DNA of 64,000 nt, taken from the NCBI RefSeq assembly GCF_030150155.1, contig NZ_JASLGR010000061.1, positions 106,291 to 170,290 of the forward strand, given 5' to 3'. This DNA is from Nocardioides sp. GTDB taxonomy: Bacteria > Actinomycetota > Actinomycetes > Propionibacteriales > Nocardioidaceae. Shown here piece by piece: positions 23,902 to 32,730 of the stretch. Position 1 is the first letter of the stretch, and each line of letters opens with the position of its first letter. The position numbers were made by a program, and so were the translations under genes. The notes below the pieces were generated by a model, which was not told the origin of the DNA, did not search any database, and worked only from the letters and a program-made list of their open reading frames with translations.

Positions 23902-24675
23902 ATGACCCTCGACTCCCAGGCGACGGTGAGCACGGAGATCGCCGCCATCGAAGCCGACGCTGAGGCGGCCGGCTTCGACACCGTCCCCCAGCCGCTGCTG
24001 GACTACCCGCCGTACCGCTCCAGCGTCCTGCGCCACCCCACCAAGGACCTGCGCCACGCCGACCCCGAGACGATCGAGCTGTGGGCCCCCGCCTTCGGCC
24101 ACCGCGACGTCGACCCGCTGGAGGCCGACCTCACCATCGGTCACGCGGGTGAGCCGATCGGCGAGCGGATCATCGTCACCGGCAAGATCACCGACGGCGA
24201 GGGCCGCCCGGTGCGCAACCAGCTCGTCGAGATCTGGCAGGCCAACGCCGGTGGACGCTACGTGCACAAGCGCGACCAGCACCCCGCACCGCTCGACCCG
24301 AACTTCACCGGTGCCGGCCGCTGCCTGACCGACGACGAGGGCAACTACCGGTTCCAGACGATCAAGCCGGGGCCGTACCCGTGGCGCAACCACCACAACG
24401 CGTGGCGCCCCGCGCACATCCACTTCTCCCTCTTCGGGCACGCGTTCACCCAGCGCCTGGTCACCCAGATGTACTTCCCGGGCGACCCGCTGTTCGCCCT
24501 CGACCCGATCTATCAGTCGATCACCGACCCGGCCGCCCGGGACCGGCTGGTGGCGGCGTACGACCACGACATCACCACCCACGAATGGGCCACCGGCTAC
24601 CGCTGGGACATCGTGTTGACTGGGGCGAGCCGGACCTGGATCGAGTCCACCGACGCCGCCGGAGAGGACCACTGA
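23902..24675 (+). CDS. pcaH: Protocatechuate 3,4-dioxygenase beta subunit
   Basis: A 257-residue intradiol dioxygenase subunit carrying the non-haem Fe(III). Ligand tyrosines and histidines are visible in ANAGGRYVHKRDQHPAPLDPNF and in PGPYPWRNHHNAWRPAHIHFSLFG, where the Tyr and the HxH pair sit as in PcaH. With PcaG it cleaves protocatechuate to 3-carboxy-cis,cis-muconate. GAGGAGAG precedes the ATG at 23902. It leads the pcaHGBL operon; pcaG follows after one base. Confidence 0.95.
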   Translation: MTLDSQATVSTEIAAIEADAEAAGFDTVPQPLLDYPPYRSSVLRHPTKDLRHADPETIELWAPAFGHRDVDPLEADLTIGHAGEPIGERIIVTGKITDGEGRPVRNQLVEIWQANAGGRYVHKRDQHPAPLDPNFTGAGRCLTDDEGNYRFQTIKPGPYPWRNHHNAWRPAHIHFSLFGHAFTQRLVTQMYFPGDPLFALDPIYQSITDPAARDRLVAAYDHDITTHEWATGYRWDIVLTGASRTWIESTDAAGEDH

Positions 24676-24676
24676 G

Positions 24677-25234
24677 ATGAGCGAGACCACCACCGGGCTG
24701 CTGCCCACGCCCGGCCAGACGGTCGGCCCGTTCTTCCACTACGGCCTGCCGTACGAGGGCGACCGTGACCTCGTCCTGCCCGGGAGCGCGGGTGCCATCC
24801 GCCTCTCCGGCACCGTGTACGACGGCCATGGCGCGCCCATCCCCGACGCCCTGATCGAGATCTGGCAGGCCCGGCCCGACGGCACGATCAGCCAGGCACA
24901 CGGCTCGATCCGCCGCGACGGCTGGACCTTCACCGGCTTCGGCCGCGCCTCGACGGGCCGCGACGGGAGCTACAGCTTCTCCACCCTGACCCCGGGCCCG
25001 ACCGAGGAGGGCAAGCCGGCGTTCTGGGCGGTCACGCTCTTCGCCCGCGGCCTGCTCAACCGGCTCTTCACCCGGGCCTACCTGCCCGGCCCGGCCACCG
25101 ACGCCGACCCGTTCCTGGCCTCGCTCACCGCAGCGGAGCGGGCGAGCCTGATCGCCACCCCCGACGCTCAGGGGTTCGTCTTCGACCTCCACCTGCAGGG
25201 CGAGGCAGAGACGGTCTTCCTGCAGCATGGCTGA
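24677..25234 (+). CDS. pcaG: Protocatechuate 3,4-dioxygenase alpha subunit
   Basis: A 185-residue subunit that pairs with PcaH and shapes the substrate pocket but lacks a full iron-ligand set. It begins LLPTPGQTVGPFFHYGLPYEG, has RLSGTVYDGHGAPIPDALIEIWQ, SYSFSTLTPGP and FWAVTLFARGLLNRLFTRAYLPG. Length and order are those of actinobacterial PcaG. Its end overlaps the start of pcaB by 8 bases. Confidence 0.95.
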   Translation: MSETTTGLLPTPGQTVGPFFHYGLPYEGDRDLVLPGSAGAIRLSGTVYDGHGAPIPDALIEIWQARPDGTISQAHGSIRRDGWTFTGFGRASTGRDGSYSFSTLTPGPTEEGKPAFWAVTLFARGLLNRLFTRAYLPGPATDADPFLASLTAAERASLIATPDAQGFVFDLHLQGEAETVFLQHG

Positions 25235-26435
25235 CCTGTTCTGGCCCGGTGAGGAGCGCGCCGGCGCGCTCCTGTCCGACGCAGCCCTGCTCGACGCGAT
25301 GATCGCGGTCGAGCAGGGCTGGCTCGTCTCCCTGGCCGCCCACGGCCTGACCCCGCCGAGCGACCTCACCGGCCTGGTCGGCAGTGCCGACCTCGAGGCC
25401 CTGGCCGTCGAGGCCGAGGGGATCGGCAACCCGGTGATGGCCCTGGTCTCCCTGCTGCGCGAGCGCAGCGGCAACGCCTGGGTGCACCGCGGCCTGACCA
25501 GCCAGGACGTCGTCGACACGGCCCTGATCCTGTGCCTGCGTGACGCCGTCACCCAGGTCCGCGTCGAGCTCGACGCCCAGGTCACCGCGCTGGCCGCCCT
25601 GGCCGAGGCCCACCGCGACACCGTGATGGCGGGGCGCACCCTGGCCCAGCACGCGGTGCCGATCACCTTCGGCACCAAGGCGGCGGTCTGGCTGAGTTGC
25701 CTGCTCGACGCCCGCGACGTCCTCGACGCCCTGACCTGGCCCGCCCAGCTCGGCGGCGCGGCCGGCACCCTGGCTGCGGCCCGCGCCCTGGTGCCCGACG
25801 ACGCCGCCGCCTGGGACCTGGTCGTCGCCACCGCCGACGCCCTGCACCTGAGCGCACGGACGCCGTGGCACACCACCCGGCGTCCGATCACCGCGATCGG
25901 TGACGCCCTGGTCGTCTGCACCGACGCGTGGGGTCGGATCGCGGCCGACGTGGTGACCCTGAGCCGGACCGAGATCGCCGAGCTGGCCGAGCCCGCCGGG
26001 GAGGGCCGCGGCGGCTCCTCGACGATGCCGCACAAGCGCAACCCGGTGCTGTCGGTCCTGATCCGTCGGGCCGCGATCACCGCCCCGGCTCTGGGCTCGA
26101 CCCTGCACCTGGCCGCCGCGCTGGCCGACGACGAGCGCCCCGACGGCGGCTGGCACGCCGAGTGGGCGACCCTGCGCGACCTCGGGCGCCGGACCGCGAC
26201 CGCAGCCAGCCAGGCCACCGAGCTGCTCGGCGGCCTGGAGGTGAACGCCGACCGGATGGCCGCCACCGTCGCCGCCCACGACGCCGACCTGCACGCCGAG
26301 CAGGCCTCGATCACCCGGTTCGCCGGCACCGAGGCCTCCGCCGGACCGGCCGCCGACCCGGGCTACCGGGGCCTGGCCGACGACCTGATCTCACGCGTCC
26401 TGCGACGCGCCGCCACCCAGAAAGAGTCACAGTGA
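25227..26435 (+). CDS. pcaB: 3-carboxy-cis,cis-muconate cycloisomerase
   Basis: A 402-residue member of the fumarase/aspartase superfamily that lactonises 3-carboxymuconate to 4-carboxymuconolactone. The superfamily signature is GGSSTMPHKRNPV near residue 268; HRGLTSQDVVDTALIL and AGRTLAQHAVPITFG mark the other active-site regions. The ATG at 25227 lies inside the pcaG end, and the TGA overlaps the GTG of pcaL, so the whole block is translationally coupled. Confidence 0.93.
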   Translation: MADLFWPGEERAGALLSDAALLDAMIAVEQGWLVSLAAHGLTPPSDLTGLVGSADLEALAVEAEGIGNPVMALVSLLRERSGNAWVHRGLTSQDVVDTALILCLRDAVTQVRVELDAQVTALAALAEAHRDTVMAGRTLAQHAVPITFGTKAAVWLSCLLDARDVLDALTWPAQLGGAAGTLAAARALVPDDAAAWDLVVATADALHLSARTPWHTTRRPITAIGDALVVCTDAWGRIAADVVTLSRTEIAELAEPAGEGRGGSSTMPHKRNPVLSVLIRRAAITAPALGSTLHLAAALADDERPDGGWHAEWATLRDLGRRTATAASQATELLGGLEVNADRMAATVAAHDADLHAEQASITRFAGTEASAGPAADPGYRGLADDLISRVLRRAATQKESQ

Positions 26436-27652
26436 CAGTCCCGCACCTCTCCGGCGTCGAGCTCGCCGGCTCCGCCGACCTCCCGCTGCTTGTCGTCGGC
26501 CCCTCGCTGGGCACCGGCGTCGCGACCCTGTGGGGCCCCGTGGCCGAGCGCCTCGGTAACGTCTTCCACGTCGTGGGCTGGAACCTGCCAGGCCATGCCG
26601 GTGCTGCGGTGGGCGATCCGTTCACGATGGCCGACCTGGCCGCCGGCGTACGCCGTTTCGTGGCGGGTGTGCGCGAGGCGCGGGCCACGCAGCGGCCCGC
26701 CGCTGCGGCGGAGCGTTACGTCGTCGCGGGTGACTCGGTGGGCGGCGCAGTAGCGCTCCAGCTCCTGCTCGACGCCCCCGACGAGACCGCTGCCGGTGCC
26801 CTGGTCTGCACCGGCGCGAAGATCGGCGAGGCCGAGGGCTGGGTCGAGCGGGCCGCCGGGGTCCGGGCCTCGGGGACGCCGTCGATGGTGGCCGGATCGG
26901 CCCAGCGCTGGTTCGCCCCGGGCTTCCTGGAGCGCGAGCCGGTGCTCGGCACCGCGCTGCTGACCGACCTCCAGCACGCCGACGCCGAGGGGTACGCCCA
27001 GGTCTGCGAGGCGCTGGCGGCCTTCGACGTCCGCGCGCGCCTGGCCGAGGTCACCCAGCCGGTGGTCGCGGTGAGCGGCTCGGACGACGTGCCGACCCCG
27101 GTCGCCAGCGGGGCGCAGATCGCCGACGGCGTGCGTGATGGCCGTCTGGAGGTCCTCGACGACGTCGCACACCTGGCTCCGGCCGAGGCGCCGGGTCGGG
27201 TGGCCGGCGTACTGCGCAGGATCGCCGAGCAGATCGCCGCCTCGATCGCCGGGACCGCCGAGACCACCGCCGCGACGTACGCCGCCGGAATGACGGTGCG
27301 TCGGGCGGTCCTCGGCGACGCCCACGTCGACCGGGCGACGGCGAACATCACGGAGTTCACCGCCGAGTTCCAGGAGATGATCACCCGCTACGCGTGGGGG
27401 ACGATCTGGACCCGGCCGGGGCTGAGTCGGCGTGAGCGCTCGATCGCGGTGCTGACCGCACTGATCGCGCGCGGCCACCACGACGAGCTGGCGATGCACG
27501 TCCGGGCGGCGATCACCAACGGCCTGACCCCCGACGACATCAAGGAGGTCGTGCTGCAGTCGGCGATCTACTGCGGGGTCCCGGACGCCAACACCGCGTT
27601 CCGGATCGCGCAGGAGACGCTTCGCGACCTAGGTTTCCTGAACGTTTCCTGA
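26432..27652 (+). CDS. pcaL: 3-oxoadipate enol-lactonase / 4-carboxymuconolactone decarboxylase fusion
   Basis: A 406-residue PcaD-PcaC fusion, the form common in actinomycetes. Residues 1-265 are an alpha/beta hydrolase with nucleophile Ser102 (VVAGDSVGGAVAL), Asp219 (SGSDDVPTP) and His247 (DDVAHLAP) that opens 3-oxoadipate enol-lactone. From about 283 a carboxymuconolactone decarboxylase domain follows (GMTVRRAVLGDAHVDRA, then GLSRRERSIAVLTALIARGHHDELAMH and VVLQSAIYCGVPDAN, quoted as separate landmarks). The frame is open upstream as a shadow of pcaB; the GTG at 26432 overlaps pcaB's TGA and is chosen. It delivers 3-oxoadipate to pcaIJ and pcaF. Confidence 0.93.
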   Translation: MTVPHLSGVELAGSADLPLLVVGPSLGTGVATLWGPVAERLGNVFHVVGWNLPGHAGAAVGDPFTMADLAAGVRRFVAGVREARATQRPAAAAERYVVAGDSVGGAVALQLLLDAPDETAAGALVCTGAKIGEAEGWVERAAGVRASGTPSMVAGSAQRWFAPGFLEREPVLGTALLTDLQHADAEGYAQVCEALAAFDVRARLAEVTQPVVAVSGSDDVPTPVASGAQIADGVRDGRLEVLDDVAHLAPAEAPGRVAGVLRRIAEQIAASIAGTAETTAATYAAGMTVRRAVLGDAHVDRATANITEFTAEFQEMITRYAWGTIWTRPGLSRRERSIAVLTALIARGHHDELAMHVRAAITNGLTPDDIKEVVLQSAIYCGVPDANTAFRIAQETLRDLGFLNVS

Positions 27653-27697
27653 ATGTCGCCTGCGCGAGTGGGGTGTCGATAGGGCAGGGTTGCGGCC

Positions 27698-28228
27698 ATG
27701 AGCTACCAGTCTCCGGGTGTCCAGCCCATGTATGTGCCGACCTACAACTACGCCAGCTGGATCCAGCGTGTCGGCGCCTACATCGTCGACCAGCTGGTCG
27801 GGCTCGCCTCGTTCATCCCGGCCGGGATCGGGATCGTGCTCCTCATCGCCGGCTCGGACATCACCTCGCACACCGACTACGACGGCACCGAGGTGATCGA
27901 CCACTGGTCGCTCAACGCCCTCGCCGTGGTCGGCATCGTGGTGATCGTGCTGGGCTCGATCTTCGCGATCGTCTTCGCGTTCTGGAACATCGTCTTCCGC
28001 CAGGGCCGCACCGGCGCCAGCATCGGCAAGAGCGCGATGGGCCTGGTGCTGCTCAACGAGAGCACCGGACGTCCGGTCGGCGCGGGCATGTCGTTCGTCC
28101 GCCAGCTCGCGCACATCATCGACGGGATGATCTGCTACCTCGGCTACCTGTGGCCGCTGTGGGACACCAAGCGCCAGACCATCGCCGACAAGTGCGTGAG
28201 CAGCGTGGTCGTCCGCACGAAGGGCTGA
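27698..28228 (+). CDS. RDD-family membrane protein
   Basis: A 176-residue integral membrane protein with the RDD family pattern: IQRVGAYIVDQLVG at the first span (Arg and Asp of the name), hydrophobic segments near residues 32-52, 82-108 and 135-150, RTGASIGKSAMGLVLL and the C-terminal DTKRQTIADKCVSSVVVR. The role of RDD proteins is poorly defined; transport or ion exchange has been suggested. It is monocistronic, 45 bases after pcaL, and is followed by a strong terminator. Confidence 0.85.
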   Translation: MSYQSPGVQPMYVPTYNYASWIQRVGAYIVDQLVGLASFIPAGIGIVLLIAGSDITSHTDYDGTEVIDHWSLNALAVVGIVVIVLGSIFAIVFAFWNIVFRQGRTGASIGKSAMGLVLLNESTGRPVGAGMSFVRQLAHIIDGMICYLGYLWPLWDTKRQTIADKCVSSVVVRTKG

Positions 28229-28267
28229 CAGTCCCCCGACAGTCCCCCGCGACAGTCGTCTGACACC

Positions 28268-28309
28268 GCCGGCACCCGATCCTCCTGAGCGGAGGGGTCG
28301 GGTGCCGGC
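28268..28309 (+). terminator. Strong hairpin after the RDD gene
   Basis: GCCGGCACCCGA pairs with TCGGGTGCCGGC (12 bp), and inside it CCTCC pairs with GGAGG, with a small bulge. CTCATTTCC follows. It separates the pca/RDD region from the TetR operon. Confidence 0.75.
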
Positions 28310-28329
28310 TCTCATTTCCGACGAAACTT

Positions 28330-28351
28330 ACAAACAGGCTTGACTGTTTGT
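28330..28351. promoter_or_regulatory. TetR operator
   Basis: Perfect inverted repeat ACAAACAG (28330-28337), 6-base spacer, CTGTTTGT (28344-28351). A -35-like TTGACT (28340-28345) lies inside it, so bound repressor would block polymerase. The site sits 23 bases upstream of the TetR gene that heads the operon, pointing to autoregulation of all seven genes. Confidence 0.75.
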
Positions 28352-28374
28352 TGAGTCCGACGGAGACTCCTGGT

Positions 28375-29001
28375 GTGAGTCAGGCCACTGCACGGGTGCC
28401 CCAGGAGGAGCGGACGCGGTTGATGCGCGCCCGGCTCCTGGAGGCCACCATCGATCTCCTCGCCGAGCGCGGCTTCGCCGGCACCACCTCCACCCTGGTC
28501 TCCGAGCGCGCCGGGGTCTCCCGCGGTGCGCAGCTGCACCACTTCCCCACCAAGAACGACCTCGTCGTCGCCGCCGTCGAGCACGTGATGGCCGCCCGGG
28601 TCGGCGAGCTGCGCGTCGACACCGACTCCCTCCCGGCCGGATCGGCACGCACCCGTGCCGTCCTCCAGGTCTTCGCCGACCACTTCACCTCCCCGCTCTT
28701 CATGGCCGCCCTCGAGCTCTGGGTCGGCGCCCGGACCGACCCCGACCTGCTCGCCCAGGTCGGCCCCCTGGAGCAGCAGGTCGGCCGTGACGCGCACCGG
28801 GCCGCCGTACGACTGCTCGCGGTGGACGAGTCGATCCCCGGCAACCGTGAGCTGGTCCAGGCGACCCTCGACCTCGTCCGCGGCCTCGGTCTGGCCTCCA
28901 CCATCAGCGACGACACCCCCCGGCGTGACCGGATCCTCGACCACTGGGCCGAGGTGCTCGACCGCGAGCTGCTTCGCACCACCCCGAAGGAGAACCGATG
29001 A
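28375..29001 (+). CDS. TetR-family regulator of the AtuA/acyl-CoA carboxylase operon
   Basis: A 208-residue TetR regulator with the helix-turn-helix in residues 15-60 (RLLEATIDLLAERGFAGTT, then SERAGVSRGAQLHHFPTKNDLV). The ligand domain is typical in length. The GTG at 28375 with GGAG about 9 bases upstream is chosen; an earlier opening of the frame at 28348 would start inside the operator. The gene overlaps the next by 4 bases, so the regulator is the first cistron of the operon it presumably represses. The inducer is probably an acyl-CoA intermediate (inference). Confidence 0.87.
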   Translation: MSQATARVPQEERTRLMRARLLEATIDLLAERGFAGTTSTLVSERAGVSRGAQLHHFPTKNDLVVAAVEHVMAARVGELRVDTDSLPAGSARTRAVLQVFADHFTSPLFMAALELWVGARTDPDLLAQVGPLEQQVGRDAHRAAVRLLAVDESIPGNRELVQATLDLVRGLGLASTISDDTPRRDRILDHWAEVLDRELLRTTPKENR

Positions 29002-29789
29002 CCGTGCTCGAGGCCCTGCTCGCCGACCTGGCCGAGGTGGGCGACCACCTCCGGGCCGCGGTCGCCGACCTCACCGAGGAGCAGTGGCGTACGCCGACCC
29101 CGGCCGAGGGCTGGGACATCGCCACCCAGATCGCGCACCTGGCCTGGACCGACGAGGCCGCCGTTCTCGCGGCCCGCGCCGCCGCCGGTGACCAGGCCGG
29201 ATGGGACGAGCTCGTGCTCGCCGCGATCGCCGACCCCGAGGGCGTGATCGACGCCGCGGCCCTGAGCGGCGGCGCCGTCGCCCCCGCCGACCTGCTGCAG
29301 CGCTGGGACGCCAGCCGCGCCGCCCTGGCCACCGCCCTGCGCGGGACCGACGCCAAGCTGCCCTGGTTCGGGCCGCCGATGTCGCCCGCCTCGATGGCCA
29401 CCGCCCGGCTGATGGAGACCTGGGCCCACGGCCTCGACGTGTACGACGCCCTCGGCATCGCCCCACCCCGCACCGACGCCGTCCGCCACGTAGCCCACCT
29501 GGGTGTCCGCACCCGCGGCTACTCCTTCGCCGCCCACGAGCTCGACGCCCCGACCGAGGAGATCCAGGTGACCCTGGTGCTGCCCACCGAGGAGGTCGTC
29601 ACGTTCGGCCCCGACGACGCCCCCCAGACCGTCACCGGATCGGCCTGGTACTTCGCCCAGCTGGTGACCCAGCGGATCCACCGCGACGACACCGACCTGG
29701 TCGCCCACGGCGCCGACGCCGAGCAGTGGCTGCAGATCGCCCAGGCCTTCGCCGGCCCGGCGGGCGGCGGACGAGAGGCGAGCCGATGA
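28998..29789 (+). CDS. DinB-like metal-binding protein, TIGR03084 type
   Basis: A 263-residue protein of the mycothiol/maleylpyruvate-isomerase-like DinB superfamily. The N-terminal four-helix unit has the metal-binding histidines spread as in this fold: WDIATQIAHLAWTDEAA near 45 and METWAHGLDVYDALG near 145. This family regularly accompanies AtuA-type acyl-CoA carboxylase operons in actinomycetes, as it does here, but its reaction is unknown to me. ATGA overlaps join it to both neighbours. Confidence 0.75.
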   Translation: MTVLEALLADLAEVGDHLRAAVADLTEEQWRTPTPAEGWDIATQIAHLAWTDEAAVLAARAAAGDQAGWDELVLAAIADPEGVIDAAALSGGAVAPADLLQRWDASRAALATALRGTDAKLPWFGPPMSPASMATARLMETWAHGLDVYDALGIAPPRTDAVRHVAHLGVRTRGYSFAAHELDAPTEEIQVTLVLPTEEVVTFGPDDAPQTVTGSAWYFAQLVTQRIHRDDTDLVAHGADAEQWLQIAQAFAGPAGGGREASR

Positions 29790-31573
29790 GCACCACCGCA
29801 CCCCTGAAGATCGCCAACGTCTCCGGCTTCTACGGCGACCGGCTCTCGGCGATGCGCGAGCAGCTCGACGGCGGGCCCGTCGATGTCATCACGGGTGACT
29901 GGCTGGCCGAGCTGACCATGCTGATCCTGGGCAAGGACACCCTCAAGGACCCGAGCCTGGGCTACGCCAAGACCTTCCTCACCCAGCTGCGCGAGTGCCT
30001 CACCCTGGCGATGGAGAAGGGCGTCAAGATCGTCTCCAACGCCGGTGGCCTCAACCCCGCCGGCCTCGCCGCCGCGATCACCGCCCTGGCTCAGGAGAGC
30101 GGCGTGGAGTGCCGGGTCGCCTACGTCGACGGCGACGACCTGCGCGAGTCCGGGCTCTTCCCCGGCGCGCTGACCGCCAACGCCTACCTCGGTGCCTTCG
30201 GTGTCGCCGAGGCACTGCGGGCCGGAGCCGACGTGGTCGTCACCGGCCGCGTCACCGACGCCTCGATCGTGATGGGGCCGGCGATCTGGCACCACGGCTG
30301 GACCCGCGACCACCTCGACGAGCTGGCCGGGGCGGTGATCGCCGGTCACGTGATCGAGTGCGGCACCCAGGCCTGCGGCGGCAACTTCGCCGGACTCTTC
30401 GACGCGATCCGCGCCGACCGCCTGACCGACCCGGAGAAGCCGTTCGGCTTCCCGATCGCCGAGATCGCCGCCGACGGCTCGTGCGTGATCACCAAGCACC
30501 CCGGCACCGGCGGACTGGTCACCGAGGACACCGTCTCGGCCCAGCTCTTCTACGAGATCCAGGGCGCGACCTACCTCAACCCCGATGTCAGCACCGACCT
30601 GACCTCGCTGCGGGTCGCCGAGGTCGGCCACGACCGGGTCGAGATCAGCGGGGTGCGCGGCGACCTGCCGCCGCGTGACCTCAAGGTCGCCGTCAACGAG
30701 ATCGGCGGCTGGCGCAACAGCGTCGAGTTCGTCCTCACCGGCCTCGACATCGAGCCGAAGGCCGAGCTGCTCCGGGCCCAGGTCGAGGCGGTCCTGCCCG
30801 CCGGGCTGCGACACTCCTGGTCCCCGTTCCGCGTCCCCGCCCCGGACTCGGCGACCGAGGAGGGCGCCGCCGTCCTGCTCCGCCTGACCGCGTGGTCGAG
30901 CGACGCCGACGAGGTCGGCAAGGCGTTCACCGGGCCGGCGATCGAGCTGGTGCTGGCGAGCTTCGCCGGATTCCACGTGACCGCGCCGCCGGGACGGCCC
31001 AGCGCCTATGGCGTCTACCGGCCGGCGTACGTCGACAGGGAGCACGCCACCGAGACGGTGCACCTGCCCGATGGCACGGTGGTGAGCATCGACCATCCGA
31101 CGGCCTTCAGCACCGCGTCGGCGACCACCACCCCGGACCTCGCGCCGCCGGCCGAGCCGTTCTCGCTGCTCGCCGAGGACACCGACGACACCGCCGGCGC
31201 CCCGGACGCAGCGCCGTCGGCGCGACGGATGGAGCTCGGCCGCGCCGTCTACGCCCGTTCGGGGGACAAGGGCGGCAACGCCAACATCGGGCTGTGGATC
31301 CCCGCCGGGCGCCCCGAGGCCGGGGTGGCGTGGCTGCTCGCCACCGTCACCCCCGCCTGGGTACGCCGTCTCCTGCCCGAGACCGCCGGGCTGGAGATCG
31401 ACGTGGTGCCGCTGCCGAACCTGCGCGGCGTCAACGTGGTGATCCACGACATCCTCGGCGCCGGGGTCGCCGAGGGGGTCCGCTTCGACCCGCAGGCCAA
31501 GGCCCTGGGCGAGTGGATCCGTAGCCGCACCGTGGAGATCCCGGACGCCGTCCTGGGCGAGAAGCGCCGATGA
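29786..31573 (+). CDS. AtuA-family (acyclic terpene utilisation, DUF1446) protein
   Basis: A 595-residue protein. Residues 5-450 match the AtuA/DUF1446 domain (IANVSGFYGDRLSAM, YLAELTMLIL-type WLAELTMLILGKD, IVSNAGGLNPAG, VVVTGRVTDASIVMGP, GHVIECGTQACGGNF), and residues about 485-590 form the small AtuA C-terminal domain (LGRAVYARSGDKGGNANIGLW). In Pseudomonas AtuA is needed for citronellol/geraniol growth, but its reaction is not firmly known. The ATG at 29786 overlaps the preceding TGA. The frame is open far upstream as a shadow only. Confidence 0.85.
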   Translation: MSTTAPLKIANVSGFYGDRLSAMREQLDGGPVDVITGDWLAELTMLILGKDTLKDPSLGYAKTFLTQLRECLTLAMEKGVKIVSNAGGLNPAGLAAAITALAQESGVECRVAYVDGDDLRESGLFPGALTANAYLGAFGVAEALRAGADVVVTGRVTDASIVMGPAIWHHGWTRDHLDELAGAVIAGHVIECGTQACGGNFAGLFDAIRADRLTDPEKPFGFPIAEIAADGSCVITKHPGTGGLVTEDTVSAQLFYEIQGATYLNPDVSTDLTSLRVAEVGHDRVEISGVRGDLPPRDLKVAVNEIGGWRNSVEFVLTGLDIEPKAELLRAQVEAVLPAGLRHSWSPFRVPAPDSATEEGAAVLLRLTAWSSDADEVGKAFTGPAIELVLASFAGFHVTAPPGRPSAYGVYRPAYVDREHATETVHLPDGTVVSIDHPTAFSTASATTTPDLAPPAEPFSLLAEDTDDTAGAPDAAPSARRMELGRAVYARSGDKGGNANIGLWIPAGRPEAGVAWLLATVTPAWVRRLLPETAGLEIDVVPLPNLRGVNVVIHDILGAGVAEGVRFDPQAKALGEWIRSRTVEIPDAVLGEKRR

Positions 31574-32730
31574 GCGGCTACGACGCCGAGCGCGGCGCGC
31601 AGATCCGCGAGCTCGGCGCGGAGTTCGCCCGCCGCGAGATCGCCGACCACCTCCAGGACTGGGAGGACGCCGGGGAGATCCCGCGCTCGCTGCACGCGGC
31701 CGCGGCCCGCCAGGGTCTGATGGGGCTGAGCTTCCCCGAGTCCGCCGGGGGCGAGGGCGGCACCCTGATGGACTCCGTCGACCTCACCGAGGGGATGGTC
31801 TCCACCGGTGCCAGCAGCGGCCTGCTGGCCGGGCTCTTCACCCACGGGATCGCCCTGCCCCACCTGGCCCGGCACGGCAGCGCCGACCTGATCGACCGCT
31901 ACGCCAAGCCGACCCTGGCCGGGGAGATGATCGGCAGCCTGGGTGTCACCGAGCCCGACGGCGGCTCCGACGTGGCCCACCTGCGCACCACCGCGGTGCG
32001 CGACGGCGACTCGTTCGTGATCAACGGCTCCAAGACGTTCATCACCTCCGGGGTCCGCGCCGACTTCGTCACGCTGGCGGTGCGCACCGGCGGCCCCGGT
32101 GCCGGCGGGATCTCCCTGATCGTGGTCGACAAGCAGACGCCCGGCTTCACCGTCACCCGCACGCTGCGCAAGATGGGCTGGCACTGCTCCGACACCGCCG
32201 AGCTGAGCTTCGTCGACGTCCGGGTGCCGGCCTCGCAGCTGATCGGGGAGGAGAACGCCGCGTTCTTCTACATCGCCGAGGGGTTCGTCTCCGAGCGGAT
32301 CGCGATCGCGGTGCAGGCCTACGCGATCGCGGCCCGGTCGCTGGCGCTGACCCTGGAGCACTGCCGACTGCGGGAGACCTTCGGGGCTCCGCTGATCAGC
32401 CGCCAGGTGGTGCGCCACAAGCTGGTCGAGATGCACCGCCAGGTCGAGGTCGCGCGGGCCTACACCCGCTCGGTCGCCCAGGCCTACGTCGACGCGGACT
32501 CGACCGCGACCCCGGAGCACATCGCCGCCGCGGCACTGGCCAAGCAGACGGCCGTCGAGGCGAGCCAGTGGGTCTGCAACGAGGCGGTGCAGCTGCACGG
32601 CGGCACCGGCTACATGCACGGAACCGAAGTCGAACGGCACTACCGCGACACCCGCATCTTGCCCATCGGAGGAGGAGCCACCGAAGTGATGACCGACCTG
32701 GCAGCCAAGCTCTTGGGGTACACCGCATGA
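31570..32730 (+). CDS. Acyl-CoA dehydrogenase (first of two in the operon)
   Basis: A 386-residue FAD acyl-CoA dehydrogenase introducing an alpha,beta double bond. Landmarks: LGVTEPDGGSDVAHLRTTA (substrate/FAD region), SKTFITSGVRADFVTLAVRTG, SERIAIAVQAYAIAAR, and QLHGGTGYMHGTEVERHYRDTR at the end, where the catalytic glutamate is in GTEVERHYRD as in medium-chain-type enzymes. It overlaps atuA-like and accB-like genes by 4 bases each. Likely substrate: a branched or terpenoid acyl-CoA that is next carboxylated. Confidence 0.9.
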   Translation: MSGYDAERGAQIRELGAEFARREIADHLQDWEDAGEIPRSLHAAAARQGLMGLSFPESAGGEGGTLMDSVDLTEGMVSTGASSGLLAGLFTHGIALPHLARHGSADLIDRYAKPTLAGEMIGSLGVTEPDGGSDVAHLRTTAVRDGDSFVINGSKTFITSGVRADFVTLAVRTGGPGAGGISLIVVDKQTPGFTVTRTLRKMGWHCSDTAELSFVDVRVPASQLIGEENAAFFYIAEGFVSERIAIAVQAYAIAARSLALTLEHCRLRETFGAPLISRQVVRHKLVEMHRQVEVARAYTRSVAQAYVDADSTATPEHIAAAALAKQTAVEASQWVCNEAVQLHGGTGYMHGTEVERHYRDTRILPIGGGATEVMTDLAAKLLGYTA